A stretch of 64,000 bases of DNA, taken from the NCBI GenBank assembly GCA_014529385.2, contig CM043963.1, positions 77,491,412 to 77,555,411 of the forward strand. Direction: 5' to 3'. This DNA comes from Adiantum capillus-veneris. Its lineage: Eukaryota; Streptophyta; Polypodiopsida; Polypodiales; Pteridaceae. How positions within the stretch are numbered: position 1 is the stretch's first letter; each line of letters opens with the position of its first letter. Made by a program: the position numbers and the translations under genes. Shown one piece after another: positions 56,101 to 64,000 of this stretch. The notes under the pieces are model-generated. The model worked only from the letters and a program-made list of their open reading frames with translations, made no database searches and was not told the DNA's origin.

Positions 56101-59069
56101 GAACAGATGACCATGAAACTTTGCAAGGAAAGGCGTGTCCAAAACCAAAAAATTGGCGACTCTATCGCCTTGGACCAACAAGACAGGAACAGATGGCCGT
56201 GAAACTTTGCAAGGCCAAGGAATCACACTAATCTCTACCTCCACAAAGTTTCATGGGCATCGCAATCGTCTTCACGGTCTAGGGCGGCACAATCACCAAC
56301 TTTGGGCCCTTGGACCCTTGGCACGAGACCAAAGCCAAAAAATCTGTGATTGTGCCACACTCGACCGACGAGATAAGAAAGGATGGCCATGAAATTATTT
56401 GGGATTAGGGGAAGCACACTAATTCCCACTGCAAAGTTTCATGGGCATCGCAATCCGTCTCGACGGTTCAAAGCGGCACAATTGCCAACTTTTGGTTGTT
56501 GGACCCTTGGCGAGCCCAACGGCCAAAAAATTGGCGATTGTGCCACTGTGGACCGCCGAGATGGAAACGGACGACTATGCAACTTTGCAGGAATTCAGAA
56601 AACACGCTAATCCCCATGCTTGCAAAGTTTCATGGGCATCGCAATCCATCTCAATGGTCCAAAGTCGCAAAATCGCCAACTTTTGGCCGTTGGGCCCTTG
56701 ACGAGCCCAAAACCAAAAAATTGGCGATTGTGCCACCTTGGACCGACGAGAGGAGAATGGATGGCCATGAAAATTTACGAGGACAAGGAAAGAATACTAA
56801 TCTCCATCCTTGAAAAGTTTCATGGGCATCACAATCCATCTTGACGGTCCACAGCGGCACAATCGCCAACTCTTAGCGAGGCCCAAGCCAAAAAATTAAT
56901 TATTGTGCTGCCTTGGGTTGCTGAGACGGGAACAGATGGCCATGAAACTTTACAAGGACATAGAAAGAACTCTAATCTCTACCCCTATAAAGTTTTACGG
57001 CCATCGCAATTTGTCTCAACGGTCCAAGGCAACACATTTGATAACTTTTGGCTGTTGGGCCCTTCGCAAGCCCAAAGCCAAAAAATTGGCGACTCTATTG
57101 CTTTGAACCAACAAGACGGCAACAAATGGCCATGAAACTTTGTAGGTACATTGAAATCACACTAATCCCTACCCTTTAAAAGTTTCATGGCCACGTAATC
57201 CAACTCGATGAAGGCGGAACAATCAGTTGGATCCTTGACGAGTCCAAAGCCAAAAAATTGGTGATTGAGCTACCTTGGACCGATGAGATGGGAACATATG
57301 GCCATGAAACCTTTCCGAAACAAGAATCACACTAAGCTCCACCCCTGCAAAGTTTCATGGGCATCACAATCCGTCTCAATGGTCCAAGGCGACACAATCG
57401 TCAATGTTTGGTAGTCGTTCAAAGCCAAAATATTGGCGATTGTGCCACCCTGGACCAATGAGATGGAAATGGATGGCCATGAAACTTTGCGGGGGCAAGG
57501 GAAGCACACTAATTTTTACCCCTACAAAGTTTCATGGCCATCAAAATCCGTCTTGACGATCCAAGGCGGCACAATCGTATGGCCGTTGGCGAGTCCTAAG
57601 CCAAAACATTTGGCAATTGTGCCACCCTAGACTGACGAGACGGGACCGGATGGCCATTAAACTTTGTAGGAAAGGAGGGAAAGCACACTAATCCTTGCCT
57701 CTACAAAGTTTCACGGCGGCCATTGCAATCTGTTTCGACAATCCAAGGCGGCACATTTACCAACTTTTCGCCGTTGGGCCCTTGGCAAGCCCAAAGCCAA
57801 AAAAATGGTGACTTTGCCACCTGAACCGACGAGACGGGAACAGATGGCCATGAAACTTTGCATAGGAAGGGGAACCATACTAATCTCCACATCTGCAATG
57901 TTTCATGGGCATCACAATCTATCTCGACAGTCCAGGGCAGCACAATCACCAACTTCTCGTCATTGGCCCCGAGCCCAAAGCCAAACAATTGGCGATTGTG
58001 AAACCTTGGACCGACAAGACGCGAATGGATGGCCATCCTTACAAAGTTTCATGGGCATCGCAATCCATCTCGACGGTCCAAGGCGGCCCCATTACCAACT
58101 TTTGGCCGTTGGACCCTTGGCGAGCCCAACGGCCAAAAAATTGGTTATTTTGCTTCCTTGGATTACCGAGATGGGAAACGATGGCCATGAAACTTTGCAA
58201 GGGTGGAGAAAGCACACTAATCCCTACTATTGCAAAGCTTCATGGGCATCGCAATCCGTCGCAACGGTCCAGGGTGGCACAATCACCAACTTTTGGTCGT
58301 TGAGCCCTTGGCAAGCCCAAAGCCAAAAAATTGCCGATTGTACCCCCTTGGACCGACGAGACGAGAATGGATGGCCATGAAACTTTGCGGAGATAGGGGA
58401 AGCATGCTAATACCTGTCTCTGCAAATATTCACGGACATCGCAATCCGTCTCGACAGTCCACAGCAACACAATTACCTACTTTTGGCCATTGGCCCTTAG
58501 CGAGCCCAAAACCAAAAAAATCGGCGATCGTGCCACCCTAGATCGACGAGACAAGAACGAATATCCATGAAACTTTGGGGAGGTAGGAGAAGCACACTAA
58601 TCCCTGCCCTTGCAAAAGTTTATGGACATCGCAATCGGTCTCGACTGTCCACGGTGGCACGATCGCCATCTTTCTTGTCATTGGACCCTTAGCGAGCCCA
58701 AGAACAAAAAATTGGCGATTGTGTCACCCTCGATTGACGAGATGGGAACAGATAGCCATGAAACTTTGCAATGGGAGGGGAGGCACACTAATACTTGCCT
58801 CTGCAAAGTTTCATGGGCATTGCAATCCGTCTTGACGATCCAAGGCGGCACAACCGCCAATGTTTTGTCGTTGGGCGCTTGGCGAGCCCAAAGCCAAAAA
58901 AGTTGATGATTGTGCCACCCTAAACCAACACAACGGGAACGGATGGCCATGAAACTTTTTGAGGGAGGGAAAAGCACACTAATACTCACTCTACAAAGTT
59001 TCATGGCCATCGCAATCCGTCTCGACGGTCCATGACGGCACTTTCTATAACTTTTGGCCAATGGGCCCT
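53113..59069. repeat. Satellite array of ~30 palindromic monomers (~185 bp)
   Basis: Each unit reads: left arm (CCCCTGCAAAGTTTCATGG, GCATCGCAATCCGTCTCGA, CGGTCCAAGGCGGCACAATC, GCCAACTTTTGGCCGTTGGG), a loop of about 9 bases (CCTTGGCGA), then the reverse complement of the arm with mismatches (CCCAACGGCCAAAA, TTGGCGATTGTGCC, CCTTGGACCG, GATGGCCATGAAACTTTGCA). A short spacer with AAGCACACTAATCC separates units. Arms are ~80 bp. Spacers at ~53300, 53470, 53655, 53848, 54030, 54208 and so on to 58972 give a period near 185. A few units are shortened (near 54400 and 58030), and one gap is at 55711-55974. Confidence 0.95.
55711..55974. other. 264-bp A/T-rich interruption of the satellite
   Basis: Begins after a left arm ends (TTGGTCGTTG) and ends where another left arm starts (ATGCAAAGTTTCATGG), so a right arm is missing. 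Sequence is A/T-rich, without repeat units or coding potential. Confidence 0.8.
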
Positions 59070-59393
59070 TGAAGCCGAGTTATGGAGAAGTGAAATCGCA
59101 AAGGCGGTCCAAAGTAAATTGTGAAGAGTAAATTCAAAAGGAGCACCCACTATAGAGGGCACAATACATTATCTCCGCTAGAGCCCGCTTGGCTGTAGGC
59201 TCCCAGGCTCGGGGGTGAGCCCGTATTGGCTCCATGGCTGGGAGGTGAGCCTAATGTCTGCTCACTACGTGCGTCTAGGTGTGAGTTTGGCTTGTGTCAT
59301 GTGATGTGTGCAGGATGGATCCGGTGAGGGACTAACAGAGTACCTTTCAATTTTCATTTTTATAAGCTATAAGAAGTAATAATCCACCCATAC
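59070..59393. other. Start of the giant ATR intron
   Basis: On the minus strand this follows the donor GTATGG at 59393. It is unassigned sequence with an imperfect repeat GGCTCC..GGGGTGAGCC (59190-59255). Confidence 0.6.
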
Positions 59394-62300
59394 CCGAGCG
59401 TGTTGTGCCTTGACTGATGCCTGAGCTGACGCTGACAAGGCCTCCCCAAAAAATGCACTGCCAAATTCAAACCACAATGTAAGCAACCGTGGCAAGGCCT
59501 GAAACAGACGACGATGCCCTTTATGTAGACCCTTTGCATAAAAGAGAATAACGTCTGGTAGCATAGTCCACCAAGGCTTGTCATCAACTCTGGTTTTTGC
59601 TGTAGCAGCTGCATTCTGTTGCTTGGCATTTCTATCAATAGACTGTTCCTGGATCTCTTCCTGTCTCTTTCGAGCATCTCCTAGCAAGTCATCACAATAT
59701 TTAGCAAGGTAGAAGTAGCTCTTTTCCCATTTTGGTTGCAACTCTTTCACTCGTGTATACATGCTAAGAACATCCTCTCTCTGTTTTTGACCTGTACTGT
59801 GCACCCATCTTGCAAGAAGCAGCAAACTCTTTGCAGCATCCAAGCTTTCAATTCTTTGTGACTCAGTAATAGGACAAGGTTCTTGGTCTGGCACGTGTAA
59901 AAGACCACCCAAAGCAGCTTTACGTGTTGCTCCAAGCACATGCCCAGGAGCTTTTGCAAGGGCCTGCTGAAGTTCTGCGATAGCACGGTGATTTTTTTTG
60001 GTAACCCAAAACAGCTTTGCCAGCTCTATGTGAGCATTGGGCACTCCAGCTGATTGAGCCTCCAGTATTGCTCTGCTAGCAGTCTCATAATGTCCAGCGG
60101 CACGACACAGCTTTGCATACTGGAGCCAGCATTTACCTGATTCTATTTGCATGTTGCTTGAAGTGAGCATTAATCTGCGTAAAGCTAAGATTGGTTCCCT
60201 TGCCCACAAGGACGGTTGGGTAACTTTAATGCGGTCCTCCCAACTATCCACTAACTCTCGCCACTTTTCATCCATATTATCTGCATCTTCCGCTTCATTC
60301 TCCTTACCCTCCTTAAATAGCTCTTGAAAATTTTCCAGCTCATGCAGCATATGTAACTTTATTATTAAGGGATAAGCTCGGGAATATGACTCCATACTAG
60401 CAGCAGCTAAAGGTGCCAACAATCCATGTCTTGATTGAATGATGGCCTTGGAAAAAGCAAGGCTATCCTTTTTGTGCATGGCAAGTAAAACCTTTGCAAG
60501 GCTTATGTCAAATGCATTGTTGCTGTCACTCACTGCAGCTTGCCCTCCTTCACCTACAGCCCCACATACATATTCATCAAGCAATCCCCACTGTCCAAGC
60601 CTCCAAGCCGCCTGCACACCCCATGAGCTCCACTCTTTTTTCTTCTCAGGAAATCGAAGAAGTAGACCGTCTACATGTGTGACCAGTGCTTGCAAATGTC
60701 CCATGTTTAATAAACAGTTCAGAACACCTTCGTGCCTTGTCACACTCATGGGATCCATCTGCAAAGCCTGTTCGCAGCAAGTCAAGGCTTCTGCCCAATT
60801 TCCAGCTTTTACATTGATGAGCACTTCATCTTGCAAACTCAGAGACTTGTGCAGCTTTGACAGCCCAGTAAGTCCATCAGGTTCGTCTAATCCACCATAT
60901 ACACCAAGAAGGAAACTAACGTCCTCATCTTCAAAAATTCCACTTCTCTCTGCAGCTGGATTTAAAGCACCCGACTTATTGCGAATATGAGCTTCAAAGT
61001 AAAGCAGGGCTCGTGCATATGCTTGACAACGGAAAGAAGCTGCAGCAAGTGCCGTCTTCGGAATTGCTTCTAGCAACTGGGAGACATGAGTATGTTGGAA
61101 TACTTTGAGAACTTGAGGATCTTGATTGCCAGTTGATTTAGAGTTTCTGTGTTTCCCTTTTTGACTTCCACTAGCTTCCAGTTGTTGCATCAACGCAGTT
61201 TCTTGTTTGCCTTCATCCAGCCATTGGGCAAGGTTATCCAAAAGTGTGAACACTGCCTGAATGCTGACTTCACTTGGACCCAAGTTGCTATGACTGCTGT
61301 TACCCAAAGCAGCCTGTCCAGCAGTCCTCTTGTTTGTGTTTTCGTTCGCCCCTTTTGCCGCCTCAGCAAGCACAGAAAGTATTTCATCCGTTACGCTAGC
61401 ACGAGCCTCAGGAGTCCCATCACAAACTACGTTAAGAACTATGTAAGGAAGCAGATACAGTAGCGTTGCCATGTCATGCCTCAAGATACCTTTGCAAGCG
61501 ATGAAGATGAGGGATCTAGATCCTGTTGTAAGCAGCACAAGGCGCCGTACCCATAGATACATCCACCGTCTGAATGACATGCCAGGGCGGAAGACTGTGC
61601 CTGAGGGAACTAGGGCATTTGCATTTTTCAGTAAATACTTTGAAGTCAGACAGGGAGTAATAATATCTTTGATGTCCTCCGAAAATCTGTTCCAAAGCTT
61701 CTCCCCCCTGTCAGATAAAGGAGCCTCGAGAGAATTTTTTGCCTTATTCTTGCTCATGTGGTTGAGCTTGTTTGCAGTTGAGCTATGTGAAGAACCAAGA
61801 ACTGCTGCTCTGCAACCACAATGCTTGAGCAGCTCTTGGATGGCCAGAGCGGCAGCATCTTGGACGTCTGTTTCCGAGGCTGCCCGCATCACTCTCACCA
61901 AGTGTTTATCAATCAGTTCAAAAACCAGGTCATCATCGCTTCTCTCAAATCTAGACCGTCCATCAATTTTTAAATTTAATCTGACTGAATCAACAGCTCC
62001 AAGTTCCCCAAAGCATTCTGCACAAAATAACTTCAACTTTTCACTGGTCACAGACCGAGACTCTTCAACACAGCCCTGCAAGAGTGATACAACCAGATGA
62101 TTAATCACTGATGTGTCTGAGCAGGACTCCCCCAACAGCATACCCATCAAGTTCTTCCTTTGAGAGCTCATAACCCTCTTGAGCTCACTTGAAGCCATTA
62201 ATCGTACACTAGTACTTTCATGTTGAAGGCCCTCAGCAGCCCGTCGTAATTGATCACAAAACAAAGTCACACCCCTGGCCTCTTGGAGCACAGTGTTCAC

Positions 62301-62817
62301 GCTTTCAAGTTCAGGAAGACTGGGTAAAAGAGGAAGATCACTAGCTTGTTCATCAAGGGTATTTCGATTTGTTAAAACTAACTCTTCCAGAACTTTTACC
62401 ACAGCAGCTAGAATGTGATCTGGGATCTCCCTCTGCCCCTCAAGGCAAGGCATTACAGAAACAACAATTTGGCTTGCGACACTTTTAAGGTTTGATGGAG
62501 AAACATCTGCAAGCTTTTTTATAAATGATAGCCACACCTGCAATCCCTCAAATTGAATAGCTGGCTCCTGCACTGCTCTTGTCAAAAGGACCATTATCTT
62601 TGGTACGAAAGCTGTAAGGTGGCATCCTATCATTCCCATCAACTGATCTATGCATCTCAACCCCTGCTTTTGTAATGCAACATCCCTGACTTTTAACATC
62701 TTGCGATCAATACTATTGAGAAGGCCCACAAAATGGGTTTTAAGAAAACCTGGGAGCTCATCAGACCCGCAGACAATACAAGCAACTTCTTGGATCATCA
62801 ATGGAACCCTTGCTGAC
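59394..62817 (-). CDS. ATR: ATR checkpoint kinase, large central exon (UME, HEAT, FAT region)
   Basis: One uninterrupted frame of about 1,141 codons. The first ~100 residues match the UME domain of ATR (VACIVCGSDELPGF, LRCIDQLMGMIGCH, then a valine-rich helix pair). The middle is helical HEAT-like sequence with GDRG and LDNLAQWLD patches. The last ~350 residues are FAT/TPR-like (YAKLCRAAGHYETASRAIL, ELAKLFWVTKKNHRAIAEL, SYFYLAKYCDDLLGDARKR). ATR is a nuclear PI3K-like protein kinase that senses RPA-coated single-stranded DNA and signals replication stress. The acceptor is a pyrimidine-rich tract ending CAAAAG before 62817; the donor is CGG|GTATGG at 59394. The exon ends in phase 0 with AQHAR, which joins directly to the VMSIMRG start of the next exon. 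Upstream exons (roughly the first 1,000 residues) must lie right of the window. Family assignment is secure; borders are read by eye. Confidence 0.93.
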
Positions 62818-63212
62818 CTTTTGAGCCCAAAAAAGAAAAGAGTCAGACAATTGCAATCAAAAACAATACTAGAAACCATTTTATCAAAATTATAGCTTGA
62901 CCATGAAAAAAGTGGGACACTTATCCTATGGTACTTACCCCTCAAGTAATCACACTAACAAATTTGTTAACAAATTCAACCTACAACAAAATCAACTTGA
63001 CCAGACTAGATCATATGCTCCATCTGCTCTTTGGTAAGGGAAGGGTAGAGAAGGGTATTGCAAACTCTAGCTTGTACAATCTTTTCCACTAGAGGGTGTT
63101 GGCATCGTTAGAGTAAGATTCACACGTATATTAAATTTTTCAACTTACTGCCTAAATAATTGGTTGGTCACTGTCAGGCCGAATGCAGACCAATAATCAG
63201 AAAGAAAAGAAA
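62818..63212 (-). other. ATR intron upstream of the UME exon
   Basis: A pyrimidine-rich stretch leads to the acceptor at 62818 on the minus strand. The rest is A/T-rich with no other feature seen. Confidence 0.6.
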
Positions 63213-63605
63213 GAAAGAGTATGTTAACGTCTCTTAAAGGCCAATGCGGTCTATGAGACCAAAAAATGTACAAACAATGAAATTTATGTCTCATATGGGA
63301 GAAGAGAAAAACAGGCCTGAATCCAAAGGCTAATAACTATTAACAACCTATTCAAAAGGACATCATTAAAATGCTCCCTCTCAATGGGGTCTCTCTTCTA
63401 GAAAGATGTCTCTCCATGATTGAGATGCCCTGGCATCTTCCTCCTTGATGCTCAATAAAAGCTGATCTGTCTAAAATGCAGATGTCTGGGTCTACTCCTA
63501 GCTGGGTGTAGGTGTCTCCCATGGCTGACCGCCCCTCTCTATCCAGCATGGCACCTATAAAAGATAAACCCTTCATTGATGTATCCTTGCTGATGTCGGT
63601 AAAGA
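63213..63605 (-). mobile_element. LINE K, 3' end, 5'-truncated
   Basis: Family stem-loop at 63229-63260 beside an AAAG-type tail (63200-63218). The short C-terminal frame GRSAMGDTYTQLGVDPDICI has no known domain. It is truncated at a GA-rich stretch (63600-63615) that is the tail of the next copy. Confidence 0.6.
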
Positions 63606-63612
63606 AGAGAAA

Positions 63613-64000
63613 GAGCGATAAATTACCTTCTCTTAAAGGCCAAACTGGCCCATGCAACCCAAATAAGGTACAATTGATGATGATTTCACTCACCATAAAA
63701 AGGAACAAGAGCTAAAGTCTAAATGTAACTAAATCCTTAGCTAGACTAGAAATGAAAAGCTCTTGAATGACTGTAGAGCTGAAGGCTACACTGGCAGGTC
63801 ATAGGAGTGATCTTTGCTCAACGTAATGTCTCCATCAGGGTTGCCTCAAGAGGACGAGACCACTGAGTCGTGGTGCATTACTCAGAACTTCTCCAATGGC
63901 GTACGATGATGGCTCGAATTTTTTGATGGTGAGGAAGCCGTAAACGTGGTTGTGGACGTCTCCTCCATAGATGACAATGGCTTTATCAAATTTTACTGCT
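63613..64000 (-). mobile_element. LINE L, 3' end, continues past the window
   Basis: A second tail with the stem-loop variant (about 63627-63658; AGGCCA..TGGCCC). Beyond it the sequence runs to the window edge with no domain I can name. Confidence 0.5.

Larger units (their letters stand above)
33854..59393 (-). other. 25.5-kb ATR intron filled with nested repeats
   Basis: Delimited by the donor GTATGG (59393) and acceptor ..TTGACAG (33854) of two phase-0 ATR exons. It holds, from its 5' end: ~320 bp of unassigned sequence, a ~6-kb palindromic satellite, a solo LTR, a gag remnant, a nested Ty3/gypsy complex, a gag/protease-only element and a plus-strand LINE fragment. Its length is several hundred times that of the neighbouring 68-bp intron. 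Intron growth by transposon insertion is well known in ferns and conifers; that this intron is still spliced is inferred from the intact exons. Confidence 0.9.

Noticed and set aside
53113-59069. Many open frames on both strands of the satellite, giving similar peptides (e.g. GDCATLDRRDG, AIVPPWT)
   Set aside because: The likeness between strands follows from the palindromic monomer. Frames change from unit to unit and no start, splice or domain pattern supports coding.
53113-59069. CRISPR-like alternation of repeat and spacer
   Set aside because: Units are ~185 bp, the spacers are conserved instead of unique, and the context is a eukaryotic intron.
59360-59986. Short minus-strand frames overlapping the ATR exon (59360-59677, 59747-59986)
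   Set aside because: They are shadows of the long ATR frame in other phases.

Overview
The window looks like nuclear DNA from a land plant with a large, retrotransposon-rich genome. A seed-free lineage such as a fern is my best guess. The grounds are a plant-type ATR kinase gene with both tiny and giant introns, LTR retrotransposons primed by initiator-Met tRNA, and copious (GA)n/(CA)n microsatellites. The species assignment is inference. No rRNA, tRNA, CRISPR or prokaryotic operon structure is visible.

Only one host gene is recognisable: the checkpoint kinase ATR, on the minus strand. Its UME/HEAT/FAT-region exon is at 62817-59394, the kinase exons at 33853-33296 and 33227-32604, and a kinase C-lobe exon at 32424-32230. 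All four have consensus GT/AG borders, and the three introns between them keep phase 0. The intron between the first two exons is 25,540 bp; the next two are 68 and 179 bp. The N-terminal exons lie beyond the right edge. The last (FATC) exon was not found.

Left part (1-31.5 kb): a mosaic of non-LTR retrotransposons (LINEs with an ORF1, an APE endonuclease, an RT and a CCHC knuckle), all on the minus strand. Inserted among them are a 1,484-bp solo LTR with a 5-bp target duplication, a broken Ty1/copia element, and an LTR element coding only for gag and protease (17723-22647, target duplication CTCTG). From 17 to 31.5 kb at least five LINE copies stand head to tail in one orientation, and most junctions are a (GA)n or (CA)n microsatellite. 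Their 3' ends share a small stem-loop.

The giant ATR intron (33.9-59.4 kb) holds a plus-strand LINE fragment and a second gag/protease-only element. That element is broken by a Ty3/gypsy element with a chromodomain-like tail, which itself contains a short non-autonomous LTR element and a solo LTR. A fresh 987-bp tandem duplication, a further solo LTR and a gag remnant follow. The intron ends with a roughly 6-kb array of about 30 monomers of ~185 bp. Each monomer is itself a long imperfect palindrome (arms of ~80 bp). If ATR is transcribed through this array, its pre-mRNA would carry a series of long hairpins.

My main candidates for undescribed biology are the intronic palindromic satellite, the microsatellite-associated LINE family with its 3' stem-loop, and the gag/protease-only LTR family with a conserved extra domain.
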